DNA from: SIG440 sp045631525
Lineage (GTDB): Bacteria > Bacillota > Clostridia > Monoglobales > Monoglobaceae
DNA length: 64,000 bases
NCBI GenBank assembly: GCA_045631525.1
Contig: JAZQUY010000012.1
Coordinates: 1 to 64,000 of the forward strand
Direction of reading: 5' to 3'
Under the pieces are notes generated by a model. The model saw only the letters and a list, made by a program, of their open reading frames with translations, was not told where the DNA came from and searched no databases. Below are positions 43,695-52,816 of the stretch, piece after piece; position 1 is the stretch's first letter, and every line of letters starts with the position of its first letter. The position numbers and the translations under genes were made by a program.

Positions 43695-45080
43695 GTGAAC
43701 GAGAATTTACTTTATGAAAGAAAAAATGGTTTCGTGGGAATTGATGAAAATCTGAAAAACAAAATTGACGACTTTTGTGAGGAATATAAAAAAGCACTGG
43801 ATACGGGCAAAACTGAACGAGAGTTTTGTTCTATGTCTGTAAAGCTTCTTGAAAACGCAGGCTTTAAAAATATTGAGGGAATGACAACGTTGAGTGCAGG
43901 TGATAAAGTTTTTGCGGTGAACCGCGGAAAGAGTGTTGTGGCGTTTGTGATAGGAAAACAGCCAATAACAAATGGTGTGAATATCGTCGGCGCACACATA
44001 GATTCCCCAAGGCTCGACCTCAAGCCCTGGCCGCTTTTTGAAGATAGTGGAATTGCATTTTTGAAGACTCATTATTATGGTGGAATAAGAAAATATCAGT
44101 GGTATAATATTCCTCTTGCGCTCCACGGCGTTGTGGTTAAAAAGGACGGAACAGCAATAAACATTGTTATTGGTGAGGATGAAAATGACCCGATTTTCTG
44201 TATATCCGATCTTCTTCCGCACCTTGCCTCCAAATACAGCGCACAAAAGCTTTCAGAAGCCTTTGATGCGGAGAAACTTAATGTAATAGCAGGAAATATT
44301 CCATTTGACGATGCCGAAAAAGAAAAAGTGAAATATGGAATTATGAAACTGATTAGTGAAAAATACGGCGTGACCGAAACAGACTTTATGAGCAGTGAAC
44401 TTGAACTTGTTCCTGCATTTAAGGCTCGTGACCTTGGACTTGACCGCAGTATGATTGCGGGATATGGTCATGATGACAGAGTTTGTGCGTATACGGCTAT
44501 CAGAGCTATTCTTGATACAACTACTCCAGAAAAAACAGCAGTGTGCCTCCTTGTTGATAAAGAAGAAATAGGCAGTATGGGCAATACGGGTATGCAGTCG
44601 AGACACTTTGAAAACATTTTGGCGAAGGTTTGCAGTCTTTGTGATGCTTCTTACAATGAGCTTGTCTTAAGAGAATGTCTCTCAAATTCTGAATGTTTGT
44701 CTGCGGACGTAGGCGGAGCCTTTGACCCCAATTTTCCAGAGGTTTTTGAGAAGAATAATAGTGCATATATAAATCAGGGCATTATTCTTACAAAGTATAC
44801 AGGAGCAAGAGGCAAGAGCGGCTCAAGTGATGCAAGTGCCGAGTTTGTTGCCAAAATCCGCAATATTTTTGAAGAAAATGATGTTTTGTGGCAGACTGGA
44901 GAATTGGGTAAGGTTGATATTGGCGGTGGCGGTACCATTGCACAGTTTGTTGCTAATCTTGATGTAGATGTTATTGACTGTGGAGTTGCACTTTTAGGTA
45001 TGCACTCACCCAATGAAATTGCAGGAAAGTTTGATATTTATATGGCATATAAAGGTTATAAGGCGTTTATGAACAGCTAA
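43695..45080 (+). CDS. M18-family aminopeptidase
   Basis: 461 residues. The metallo-aminopeptidase motifs are VGAHIDSPRLDLKP (first metal ligands), AGYGHDDRVCAY, LLVDKEEIGSMGNTGMQSRHF with the catalytic Glu, and a final LGMHSPNEIAGKFD. This is the M18 (ApeB/LAP4) group that removes N-terminal residues from peptides in the cytosol. The start is GTG 43695 after ATGGAGG. A GC-rich hairpin follows. Confidence 0.93.
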   Translation: MNENLLYERKNGFVGIDENLKNKIDDFCEEYKKALDTGKTEREFCSMSVKLLENAGFKNIEGMTTLSAGDKVFAVNRGKSVVAFVIGKQPITNGVNIVGAHIDSPRLDLKPWPLFEDSGIAFLKTHYYGGIRKYQWYNIPLALHGVVVKKDGTAINIVIGEDENDPIFCISDLLPHLASKYSAQKLSEAFDAEKLNVIAGNIPFDDAEKEKVKYGIMKLISEKYGVTETDFMSSELELVPAFKARDLGLDRSMIAGYGHDDRVCAYTAIRAILDTTTPEKTAVCLLVDKEEIGSMGNTGMQSRHFENILAKVCSLCDASYNELVLRECLSNSECLSADVGGAFDPNFPEVFEKNNSAYINQGIILTKYTGARGKSGSSDASAEFVAKIRNIFEENDVLWQTGELGKVDIGGGGTIAQFVANLDVDVIDCGVALLGMHSPNEIAGKFDIYMAYKGYKAFMNS

Positions 45081-45090
45081 AATCAAAAAA

Positions 45091-45115
45091 GGTGCCGCAT
45101 AAAAAATGCGGCACC
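45091..45115 (+). terminator. Hairpin after the aminopeptidase gene
   Basis: A perfect 10-base stem GGTGCCGCAT (45091-45100) with 45106-45115. The T run is weak, so it may be a partial terminator. Confidence 0.6.
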
Positions 45116-45149
45116 TGAATATAAATTTTATATAAAATTGTTAAAACCC

Positions 45150-45178
45150 TTGACAAAACAAAAAAGATGTGCTATCAT
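45150..45178 (+). promoter_or_regulatory. Promoter of the tRNA-Leu/tRNA-fMet pair
   Basis: TTGACA at 45150-45155, a 17-base spacer and TATCAT at 45173-45178. Confidence 0.75.
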
Positions 45179-45201
45179 ATCATAGTTAGCAGTGCTTACG
45201 T

Positions 45202-45290
45202 GCCGGAGTGGCGGAACTGGCAGACGCCCAGGACTTAAAATCCTGTGGGATTAACTTCCCGTACCGGTTCGATCCCGGTTTCCGGCACCA
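45202..45290 (+). tRNA. tRNA-Leu(UAA)
   Basis: An 89-base class II tRNA. The acceptor GCCGGAG pairs with TTCCGGC, discriminator A, CCA encoded, long variable arm, and anticodon loop CTTAAAA giving UAA. Confidence 0.95.
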
Positions 45291-45309
45291 CTAACGAAAA
45301 ATTAGATAT

Positions 45310-45386
<77 letters not shown>

Positions 45387-45390
45387 AAAT

Positions 45391-45420
45391 AAAAGGACAC
45401 CTTTTGGTGTCCTTTTTATT
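45391..45420 (+). terminator. Terminator of the tRNA pair
   Basis: An 11-base stem (45391-45401 with 45406-45416) and T5. Confidence 0.85.
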
Positions 45421-45457
45421 TTGCTTGTATGAGTTGGTTTTATCAACAGCACTCTTT

Positions 45458-45475
45458 GTTATGAGGCCGACGAGC
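45458..45475 (-). repeat. Inverted partial copy of the tRNA-fMet anticodon arm
   Basis: This 18-base stretch is the reverse complement of 45332-45349 (D-stem 3' side through anticodon loop) at 17 of 18 positions. It lies about 70 bases after the tRNA. Confidence 0.5.
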
Positions 45476-45549
45476 GTAGCTCGTTGGGGATTGAGTGTTG
45501 GCTGCTGCAAAAAAGAGAAGTTGATTTGAATAGATTAGAGAAAAAACTG

Positions 45550-45577
45550 TTGCATTTTTTCAAAATTATGCTATAAT
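45550..45577 (+). promoter_or_regulatory. Promoter of the amidohydrolase gene
   Basis: TTGCAT at 45550-45555, a 16-base spacer and TATAAT at 45572-45577, about 40 bases before the start codon. Confidence 0.6.
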
Positions 45578-45619
45578 AATTAAATTAGGACACAAGTTTA
45601 ATGAAAGGATTGATTTTTT

Positions 45620-46660
45620 ATGTTATTAAATGTACTTCCACACGATAGAGCCGTGTATGAAAAGGAATTAAAGGATTTTCTTCCTGACACTTTTGTTGAC
45701 TGCCATGCACATACTTGGCTGAATGAATTTAAATTTCAGGAAACGATGCGTGAAGGTACACAGAATTGGCCGCTTATGGTTGCCAAAGACAACCCTATAG
45801 AAGATTTAATAGAGACCAATCGATTGCTGTTTCCAGATAAGAAAGTGATTTCTGTTCTCTATGGACAAACTATATCAAATATAGATATTGTGAAAAATAA
45901 TGGTTATGTTGCGGAATGCGCCGATTTGTATGATTTCCCGGCTTTGTACATAGCTCACCCCAATGACAGTGCGGAAGAAATAGAGAAGGGCATTCTTGCT
46001 AATCCCCATTTTAAAGGAATTAAGGTTTATCTTCAATTTGCACCATCTTATATTCCTGCGAATGAAATTCGTATTTATGATTTTTTGCGTCCGGAGCATT
46101 TAGAAGTGTGTAATAAGCATGGGTGGATTGTACAGCTGCACATCGCCAGACCAAAGAGACTGGCAGATCCTGTAAACTATATGCAATTATTGGAAATTGA
46201 CGAAAAATATCCCAATGTAAAGCTTATTGTGGCACATTTGGGAAGGGCATATGCAGACGAAGATATTGGAGATGCGCTAAACGTCTTAAAGGACACAAAA
46301 CATAATTTTTGGGACTTTACAGCAAACACCAATGAAACAGTTATTCGTCGTGTGTTAGAATTGTTTGGTTCTGACCGCGTTATGTATGGCTCGGATTTCC
46401 CGATTTTCCGAATGAAAGCACGCAGAGTGGTAGAAAATGGGTTTTATATAAATGAAATCCCTGAGGGCTCTTTGGGAGATGTTTCTATAGATCCGCATAT
46501 GCGAGAAATTTCATACCCTGAGTCCGAGAAAATCACCTTCTTTATATATGAAGAGATGCTTGCTTGTAAACGTGCCTGTGAAAAGTTAGGGCTTGGCAAG
46601 GAAGATGTTTGCAAAATTTTCCATGATAATGCTGTAAAGCTTTTCGGGATTAACGACTAA
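45620..46660 (+). CDS. Amidohydrolase-family protein (COG2159-like)
   Basis: 346 residues. The metal-binding motif is DCHAHTW with H29 and H31. Later ligands are QLHIARP, IVAHLGRAY and MYGSDFP. This subfamily includes decarboxylases and hydrolases acting on cyclic or carboxylated substrates; the substrate here is unknown. It is monocistronic with its own promoter and terminator. A clear relative with the same FLPD-D-HxH start occurs at 62167 in this window. Confidence 0.85.
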   Translation: MLLNVLPHDRAVYEKELKDFLPDTFVDCHAHTWLNEFKFQETMREGTQNWPLMVAKDNPIEDLIETNRLLFPDKKVISVLYGQTISNIDIVKNNGYVAECADLYDFPALYIAHPNDSAEEIEKGILANPHFKGIKVYLQFAPSYIPANEIRIYDFLRPEHLEVCNKHGWIVQLHIARPKRLADPVNYMQLLEIDEKYPNVKLIVAHLGRAYADEDIGDALNVLKDTKHNFWDFTANTNETVIRRVLELFGSDRVMYGSDFPIFRMKARRVVENGFYINEIPEGSLGDVSIDPHMREISYPESEKITFFIYEEMLACKRACEKLGLGKEDVCKIFHDNAVKLFGIND

Positions 46661-46736
46661 AAAAGATTCAATATAAATTTCTGCAAGTATACGGCTGAAA
46701 ATGCTGTATCTATTTTGCACGTTAAAGCCAGAAAAA

Positions 46737-46765
46737 AGCACTTGCAATTCGCAAGTGCTTTTTTT
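46737..46765 (+). terminator. Terminator of the amidohydrolase gene
   Basis: A 9-base stem (46737-46745 with 46751-46759) and T7. Confidence 0.85.
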
Positions 46766-46790
46766 AACGAAATAAATCCTTTCAGTACTT

Positions 46791-46919
46791 GTGAAATGTC
46801 TGACGGCGTGAAATATTGCTACGCAATATGAAATATGCCTGCGGCGTGTGATAAAGGAGTTATTTTATTTCACAGAAAAAGAAGTTTTCTATTTCACAAT
46901 TTTGCAGAAATTATTTCAC
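46791..46919. repeat. Palindromic MITE-like repeat
   Basis: Three GTGAAAT-type boxes on the left (46791, 46808, 46828) are mirrored by three ATTTCAC boxes on the right (46867, 46891, 46913). A small palindrome ATATTGC-TAC-GCAATAT lies between. No transposase is present. The layout resembles small non-autonomous repeats seen in gut Firmicutes. Confidence 0.55.
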
Positions 46920-47178
46920 ATCGAGCAAAGCGAGATATTTAACTTAAATAAAGTGGCATCTAAACCATTCGGATCTTCCACCAAGACAGAACGATTTAGA
47001 TGACATTTTAGTTAGTTCTGTTTTTGTTTTCAATATATCAATAATTGAAATTTCTTGTTTTTTGTGATAACATATCAATATAAAATTTCTTAAAGCAACA
47101 AAAAATGCAAATTATGTTGTTCATTTTTCGACCACTTTTATTTATACTTAAAGTGTAAATAAAAAAGGAGGATTTATT

Positions 47179-47532
47179 ATGAACACAGACAAGATTTTAG
47201 CAGAAGCAATCGCAAAGGATTATGTACCAAAGGATAACTCAAAAATAGTTGCACTTAAAAAGCTTGACAACAAAGCAAAACTTCCGGCGACCATTTTTAC
47301 TTACACCTTTGGTATTATCTCAGCACTCATTGTTGGGACAGGTATGAGTCTTGCCATGCAGGCGATTGGTAGCGGGGTTGTTTCAATGGTTGCAGGGATT
47401 GTTATAGGAATTATAGGTTTCGTTCTTTGTGGAATCAACTATCCTATTTACAACAGAATGCTTGAAAGAGACAAAGCAAAATATGCTTATGAAATTGTTG
47501 AACTTGCCCGTGAAATCAGCGAAGAAAAATAA
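47179..47532 (+). CDS. Small membrane protein of unknown function
   Basis: 117 residues. Two central membrane segments (about 35-60 and 67-92) are framed by charged N- and C-terminal helices. Homologs I recall from Clostridia have no proven function. ATG 47179 follows AGGAGG. A TetR-family gene follows after 20 bases, so the pair is probably one regulated unit. Confidence 0.7.
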   Translation: MNTDKILAEAIAKDYVPKDNSKIVALKKLDNKAKLPATIFTYTFGIISALIVGTGMSLAMQAIGSGVVSMVAGIVIGIIGFVLCGINYPIYNRMLERDKAKYAYEIVELAREISEEK

Positions 47533-47552
47533 AATGAAAAGGAGGGTTTGCT

Positions 47553-48149
47553 TTGAATAAATCAGAGAGCAAATATTTTAATACTGCCAAAAAGATGGAC
47601 AAGGCACTTATATCCCTTCTTCAAGAAAAATCTTTTGAATATATAACAATCAGTGAAATATGTAAAAAAGCAAATGTTAATCGTTCCACGTTCTATCTTC
47701 ATTATGAAAACACGGTTGACTTGCTTGATGAGACAGCGAGATTCATGCTTAATGATTTTATGGCATATTTTGATGTTGATGTAAAAAATATAACTAATAA
47801 GTTCAAAGAATGCTCGCTTGATGAATTGAATTTTATATCGGATGAGTATTTGCATCCGTATTTGTCATATATTAAAGATAATAAGAGTATTTTTTCAACT
47901 GTTTTATTACACTCAGTTTCATTTGGATTTAATGAGATATTTCAAAGACTTTATGAAAATATATTTAATCCAATTTTAGATAGATACAATTATCCTTTTA
48001 CAGATAGAAAATATGCTATGATGTTTTATCTTAATGGAATCACTGCTGTTGTAACAGAGTGGTTGAAGGATGGATGTAAAAAGACGATTGGGGAAGTGTC
48101 TCAAATTATTTACGGATGTATATTTGGGCGGGAAACTAACAGCTTCTAA
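47553..48149 (+). CDS. TetR/AcrR-family transcriptional regulator
   Basis: 198 residues. The N-terminal HTH is typical (YITISEICKKANVNRSTFYLHYENTVDLL, about 24-52). The C-terminal ligand domain is of the TetR_C_7-like group (LNGITAVVTEWLKDG). The start is TTG 47553, six bases after GGAGGG. It probably represses the membrane-protein gene just upstream; the ligand is unknown. Confidence 0.88.
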   Translation: MNKSESKYFNTAKKMDKALISLLQEKSFEYITISEICKKANVNRSTFYLHYENTVDLLDETARFMLNDFMAYFDVDVKNITNKFKECSLDELNFISDEYLHPYLSYIKDNKSIFSTVLLHSVSFGFNEIFQRLYENIFNPILDRYNYPFTDRKYAMMFYLNGITAVVTEWLKDGCKKTIGEVSQIIYGCIFGRETNSF

Positions 48150-48204
48150 AGTATTCGGCTCTTCCGGGAAAAAGGCGTACTAAAAGTTAGTTGCGTCTTT
48201 TTTT
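48138..48204 (+). terminator. Terminator-like hairpin after the TetR gene
   Basis: AACTAAC at the gene end and GTTAGTT form a long-loop hairpin followed by a T7-containing run. The loop contains TTCGGCTCTTCC (48154-48165), also found as TTCGGATCTTCC at 46968-46979. Confidence 0.45.
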
Positions 48205-48262
48205 ATTGTGTTTTTGCTCAAAAAATGTATTCAAAAATTGGTCAAACCTTTTCTTGAAACTC

Positions 48263-48291
48263 TTGACACAAAAGTTATATTGTGGTATTCT
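48263..48291 (+). promoter_or_regulatory. Promoter of the SLH protein gene
   Basis: TTGACA at 48263-48268, a 17-base spacer and TATTCT at 48286-48291. Confidence 0.75.
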
Positions 48292-48354
48292 ATAAATAAT
48301 AATTAAGGATAGGATTATGCCGTGTAAATGCGGTGAAATAAGGAGGACAAATAA

Positions 48355-50208
48355 ATGAAAAAGACAGTATTATCACTTGTATTGGTCGTTGCTATGCTGA
48401 TGAGCTATGTTTGCACTGTTGGTGCGGCAGGGGGAGTTGATTTAGCTACCCTTAAGTCGCTTGTGGAAAGCAGACCATCATTGGTGCCCGGTGATATTTC
48501 ACTCAGTACAGATAACTCAACTTACGTAGATACACTTGCTGTTACAGAGACAACAGAGTTTTATGCAAGAGCGATGCTCGATATGACAAAAGTTAAAGCT
48601 GATGTTGAAAATGTATATCAGCATCTTGATGCGACGTATCACGCTACACTCGACGGCAAAACAGTAGAGGGCGAATTTAGCATTACAGTAAATATCGGTG
48701 CAGGTGTTTATGTTATTCCTGATTCTGCATCAAGTGACACCAATATGGCAGGCTTTAGTTTTGAAACGGGTGGTAGTCCGGTTGTTTGCAATTTCTTTGA
48801 AGAAAACGGTGCAAGAGTTAAATCGGGTGATTTTTCGGCAGGACATACAATAACAGTTAACATTAAAGTTAAAGAAAATGCAACAGTAGCCGAACTCCGC
48901 AGCAGTCTTCCTGATAAAATTTACTTTACTTATGGCGGTCTTAAGGCTGTAGCAGATACAACTGTAGGTGGAACTATTACAGGTTCTGTGACTATAAAAA
49001 ATGGAACGGAAGAGTATGCCACAATAGGTTTCACATTCTTTGATAAATCTGCTGGCACTGACACATCTGTTGCCATCCAGCCTGCAACTGTTGACGTTCC
49101 TTCATCTGGTGGCGGAGGCGGTGGTTATTCAAAGCCACAGTATACTGTTAAATATGAAACAGACGGCGGTACAGAATATAAGGACGAAGCTTATCCAGAA
49201 AATAAAGAGATAAAAGTCGACAAGATTCCAGAAAAAGAGGGTTATATATTTGATGGTTGGTATCTGGATGCCGATTTTACTACCGAAGCAACAGCAAAAT
49301 TGAAAGTAGATAAAAATATCACTTTCTATGCTAAATGGCTCAAGGAAAGACATCCTGTTCCCGAAAACCTCAATGGTGTTGACCACTTTGCGTACGTTAT
49401 AGGCTATCCTGACGGAACTGTTCGTCCTGATGCGAACATCACACGTGCTGAGGTAACAACAATATTCTTTAGACTCTTAAAAGATGAAGTAAGAGATGCT
49501 GCCCTTACAAATGAAAATAGCTTTGATGATGTAAATCTGGATGATTGGCACAACGTTGCTATTTCAACAATGGCAAAGCTTGGCATAGTAAATGGACGTT
49601 TTGAAAATGAGTTTGTTCCTGATGCAAATATTACCCGTGCAGAATTTACTGCAATCTGTTCAAGATTTGACACAACAGAAGTTGAGTATGAAGGTAGCTT
49701 CAAGGATATCAACGGTCACTGGGCAGAAGAATATATCAAGAGAGCAGCTGCTTATGGCTGGATAGAAGGTTACAGTGACAACACGTTCCGTCCTGATCAG
49801 TTTATTACACGTGCTGAGGCTATGACCCTTATCAACAGAGTTCTCAATCGTGTTCCGCGCAGTGCTGAAGATTTGCTCCACGACAATATGGCAATTTGGT
49901 CTGATAATATGGACCAGACAGCATGGTTCTATATTGCGGTTCAGGAAGCAACAAACAGCACTGAATACGAACGTCCAAACAGTGTTTACAAGACTTGGAC
50001 AGAGGTTGTTGAAAACAGAGACTGGACTGAAATTGAATCAGCATTGAAAATTAACGAATCTGAAATAACAGAAGAACCTGATGTAACAGAAGACACAGGT
50101 GCAGCAGAAGAAACAACTGATGGAACAGAAAACACTGAAGCGGCTGACAGCACTGAAACAACTGAGGAAACACCAGTAGAAGAATCTGCTGAAATCGTTG
50201 AAGAATAA
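48355..50208 (+). CDS. Secreted S-layer-homology protein with InlB-like repeat
   Basis: 617 residues. Order: signal peptide (1-24), a cohesin-like or other beta-rich region (about 45-245), a Gly-rich hinge (about 250-260), an InlB-type B-repeat (YTVKYETDGG, FDGWYLDADF, FYAKW; about 262-325), three SLH domains (about 335-500, each with a D-G/N-x-F-x-P-x-x-x-I-T-R-A-E core), and an acidic Thr/Glu-rich tail. The SLH domains would bind secondary cell-wall polymers. ATG 48355 follows AAGGAGG. Confidence 0.9.
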   Translation: MKKTVLSLVLVVAMLMSYVCTVGAAGGVDLATLKSLVESRPSLVPGDISLSTDNSTYVDTLAVTETTEFYARAMLDMTKVKADVENVYQHLDATYHATLDGKTVEGEFSITVNIGAGVYVIPDSASSDTNMAGFSFETGGSPVVCNFFEENGARVKSGDFSAGHTITVNIKVKENATVAELRSSLPDKIYFTYGGLKAVADTTVGGTITGSVTIKNGTEEYATIGFTFFDKSAGTDTSVAIQPATVDVPSSGGGGGGYSKPQYTVKYETDGGTEYKDEAYPENKEIKVDKIPEKEGYIFDGWYLDADFTTEATAKLKVDKNITFYAKWLKERHPVPENLNGVDHFAYVIGYPDGTVRPDANITRAEVTTIFFRLLKDEVRDAALTNENSFDDVNLDDWHNVAISTMAKLGIVNGRFENEFVPDANITRAEFTAICSRFDTTEVEYEGSFKDINGHWAEEYIKRAAAYGWIEGYSDNTFRPDQFITRAEAMTLINRVLNRVPRSAEDLLHDNMAIWSDNMDQTAWFYIAVQEATNSTEYERPNSVYKTWTEVVENRDWTEIESALKINESEITEEPDVTEDTGAAEETTDGTENTEAADSTETTEETPVEESAEIVEE

Positions 50209-50226
50209 AATTATCTAAATGTCAAA

Positions 50227-50252
50227 AGAGCCGTATAATAGCGGCTCTTTGA
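50227..50252 (+). terminator. Terminator of the SLH gene
   Basis: A 7-base stem (AGAGCCG with CGGCTCT) and a short T run, about 20 bases after the stop. Confidence 0.65.
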
Positions 50253-50285
50253 TATGTAAAAATTACATTTAAGGAGAATGCAAAA

Positions 50286-50738
50286 ATGATTTACGATTTG
50301 ATTGAAAACAAAGATTTATACCTAGGTCTTGGCGAAAAGTACAAAAAGGCATTTGATTTTATTGAAAAAGCATCACGCGAGCTTCTTACACCCGGTAAAT
50401 ATGTGATTGACGGTGATGATGTATATGCAAGCGTAAGCGAGTATGATACAAAAACGGGTGACGTTGTTTATGAAGCACATAAAGACTATGTCGATATTCA
50501 GTATATTCTTTCTGGACACGAAAATATTTACTGGAAGAATATTAAGGACTGTAATGTTACAACCGAGTATAACTCTGAAAAAGATTGTGCTCTTCTTACT
50601 GCTGAAAACCCTGTAGCTTTAGATATGCAAAGAGGCAATTTTGCAATACTTTTCCCTGATGATGTTCATGCTCCTTGCAGAACTGCCGGAGAGGTTTCAC
50701 ACGTAAAAAAGATTGTTGTAAAAGTAAAAGTAGATTAA
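50286..50738 (+). CDS. YhcH/YjgK/YiaL-family protein
   Basis: 150 residues, cupin-like fold of the DUF386 family. Family motifs are visible: AHKDYVDIQYILSGHE and NFAILFPDDVHAPC. Relatives occur in sialic acid and other sugar operons and may act on or bind sugar anomers; the reaction is not known. Start ATG 50286 after AAGGAG. Confidence 0.88.
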   Translation: MIYDLIENKDLYLGLGEKYKKAFDFIEKASRELLTPGKYVIDGDDVYASVSEYDTKTGDVVYEAHKDYVDIQYILSGHENIYWKNIKDCNVTTEYNSEKDCALLTAENPVALDMQRGNFAILFPDDVHAPCRTAGEVSHVKKIVVKVKVD

Positions 50739-50754
50739 TTAATTTTACATAAAA

Positions 50755-50790
50755 AGAAACACACCTGCAAAGCTTTGCAGGTGTGTTTCT
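50755..50790. terminator. Bidirectional terminator between yhcH-type gene and pyrI
   Basis: A perfect 36-base palindrome with no unpaired loop beyond the apex, located between two converging genes. Confidence 0.85.
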
Positions 50791-50800
50791 ATGTTTATAT

Positions 50801-51220
50801 TTATTTACTGGCTTTTGCTTCACAATATGCACATCTGTATTCGTGTAATTCGCGGTTTGTCAGCTTAAAAATATTCGGAAGCTCTTGTTCGGTGGTGGTG
50901 ATGCATCTTGGGTTTTTGCAGAAGATAACGTTTGTAAGCTTTTCAGGAAGAGTCATTTTTTTCTTTTCGCAAAGCTTGCCGTTTTCAATTACATCAACAG
51001 TTGCGGTAGGTGAAATATAGCCCAGAATATCCATATCAAGGTCGATTTTTGCATCTATCTTGATAATGTCCTTTTTGCCCATTTTTCTGCTTGAAGCATT
51101 TTTTATTATAGCAACAGAACAATCAAGGGAATCGAGTGAAAGGAGATTATAAACCTCCATGCCTTTGCCTGCTTCAATGTGGTCAATTACAAAGCCATTT
51201 TTTATTGAATCAATATTCAT
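50801..51220 (-). CDS. pyrI: Aspartate carbamoyltransferase regulatory subunit
   Basis: 139 residues. It binds nucleotide effectors and a structural zinc; the ligands are the four cysteines in CKNPRC and CAYC. The N-terminal allosteric domain begins IKNGFVIDHIEAGKG. It is the last gene of the pyr operon, one base after pyrB. Its presence implies an allosteric, E. coli-like class B ATCase. Confidence 0.95.
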   Translation of the reverse strand: MNIDSIKNGFVIDHIEAGKGMEVYNLLSLDSLDCSVAIIKNASSRKMGKKDIIKIDAKIDLDMDILGYISPTATVDVIENGKLCEKKKMTLPEKLTNVIFCKNPRCITTTEQELPNIFKLTNRELHEYRCAYCEAKASK

Positions 51221-51221
51221 G

Positions 51222-52133
51222 CTATTTTACCTCCAAAAGCTTCAAAATCAAAGCCATACGCATATACTTTCCATTCAGCACCTGCTTGAAATAGCAAGCT
51301 CTCTTGTCGTCATCAACCGAGACGCTGATTTCATTTACCCTGGGAAGAGGATGCATAATCGAAAGGTCTTTTTTTGCGTTTGCCAGCTTTTCAGGGGTGA
51401 GGATATAGCTGTCTTTGAGTCTTAAATAATCTTCCTCGTTGAAAAATCTTTCCCGCTGAACTCTTGTCATGTAAAGAATATCAAGCTGCGGCATATATTC
51501 TTCCAAATCCTTGGTTTGAATGTATTCAAGTCCGCATTCTTTGATTTCGTTTTTTACATAGCTTGGCACTTTCAATTCATCAGGTGAAATAAGAACAAAT
51601 TTTATGCCTTTATAACGGATGAGCGCATTGATAAGCGAATGAACAGTGCGTCCGAATTTAAGGTCACCGCAAAGACCAACTGTGAGACCCTCAAATCTGC
51701 CCTTTTCGCGATGAATTGTGAGAAGGTCTGCAAGTGTCTGGGTGGGGTGGTTATGCCCACCGTCGCCTGCGTTTATCACAGGAACTGATGCGTTCATTGC
51801 AGCAACAAGCGGTGCACCCTCTTTTGGATGTCTCATTGCAATGATGTCAGCATAGCATGAAACTGTTTTTGCTGTGTCGGCAACACTTTCGCCCTTTGCA
51901 GCAGAACTGGAGCCGGCATCGGACATTGAAAGAACGTGTCCGCCAAGCTCGTACATGGCAGCCTCAAAGCTGAGGCGGGTGCGGGTGGAGGGTTCAAAAA
52001 ACAATGTTGCAAGCTTTTTTCCGTCGCATTTGTGAGCATACTTGTCGGGATTTTCAATAATATCCTCAGCGACAGCGATTATTTCTTCAAGTTCTTTCGT
52101 TGAAAGGTCTTTTATATCAATTACACTTCTCAT
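51222..52133 (-). CDS. pyrB: Aspartate carbamoyltransferase catalytic subunit
   Basis: 303 residues. It joins carbamoyl phosphate and aspartate. The carbamoyl-phosphate site FEPSTRTRLSFE, the HPKEGAP and DGGHNHPTQTLADLLTI motifs, and the aspartate-binding MTRVQRERF are all present. It precedes pyrI by one base, giving near 1:1 expression of the two subunits. Confidence 0.97.
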   Translation of the reverse strand: MRSVIDIKDLSTKELEEIIAVAEDIIENPDKYAHKCDGKKLATLFFEPSTRTRLSFEAAMYELGGHVLSMSDAGSSSAAKGESVADTAKTVSCYADIIAMRHPKEGAPLVAAMNASVPVINAGDGGHNHPTQTLADLLTIHREKGRFEGLTVGLCGDLKFGRTVHSLINALIRYKGIKFVLISPDELKVPSYVKNEIKECGLEYIQTKDLEEYMPQLDILYMTRVQRERFFNEEDYLRLKDSYILTPEKLANAKKDLSIMHPLPRVNEISVSVDDDKRACYFKQVLNGKYMRMALILKLLEVK

Positions 52134-52165
52134 TGAAATCTATCCTTTCTTTTAAAGATTTTATC

Positions 52166-52804
52166 TTATGCACCAATCCAGGATTCGTCAGATGGGTTAT
52201 TGCGGAAAGCAATAAGTCTTTTTATGTCATCAGTTTTGATGTAGCCTTCCTCAGCTGCAACCTCTGCAATAACGTCAAAGTTTGTAAGGCTGACATTTTT
52301 AACATCTGCCGCAGCCAAACGGTCAAGACCTTTTTGCATACCATAGGTAAAGATTGATACAATGCCAAGAACTTCGGCACCTGCTTCGCGGAGAATGTTT
52401 ACAACTTCGATAACGCTGCCGCCGGTTGAAATAAGATCTTCAACAACAACAACTTTTTGACCGGGGAGAAGCTTTCCTTCAATTTGGTTTTGTCTTCCAT
52501 GATCTTTTGCACCGCTGCGAACATAACCCATGGGAAGTCCCATAAGGTGTGCAGTGATTGCAGCGTGGGCGATACCCGCTGTTGATGTTCCCATAAGGAC
52601 TTCGGCATCAGGATAATTTGCCTTTATTGTTTCAGCGAGAGCTGTTTCAACATCTGTGCGCACCTGTGTGTCACTGAGTGTCAGGCGGTTGTCACAGTAA
52701 ACAGGACTTTTTATTCCGCTTGCCCAGGTAAAAGGCTCTTCAGGGCGGAAGAACACCGCTTTGATTTTGAGTAAGTCTTTTGCAATTAAAATTTTTGTTT
52801 CCAT
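52166..52804 (-). CDS. pyrE: Orotate phosphoribosyltransferase
   Basis: 212 residues. It transfers a phosphoribosyl group from PRPP to orotate. The PRPP motif VVVVEDLISTGGSVIEV is present, along with YVRSGAKDHGRQNQIEG. The start is ATG 52804 after AAGGAGAA. Location between pyrF and pyrB fits. Confidence 0.95.
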   Translation of the reverse strand: METKILIAKDLLKIKAVFFRPEEPFTWASGIKSPVYCDNRLTLSDTQVRTDVETALAETIKANYPDAEVLMGTSTAGIAHAAITAHLMGLPMGYVRSGAKDHGRQNQIEGKLLPGQKVVVVEDLISTGGSVIEVVNILREAGAEVLGIVSIFTYGMQKGLDRLAAADVKNVSLTNFDVIAEVAAEEGYIKTDDIKRLIAFRNNPSDESWIGA

Positions 52805-52816
52805 TTTGTTTTCTCC

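Larger units (their letters stand above)
46661..47178. other. 518-base noncoding region with repeats
   Basis: It contains the amidohydrolase terminator (46737-46765), a palindromic repeat block (46791-46919), and a hairpin with a TTCGGATCTTCC motif (46950-47035). The rest is AT-rich upstream DNA of the next gene. No coding frame is supported. Confidence 0.7.
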
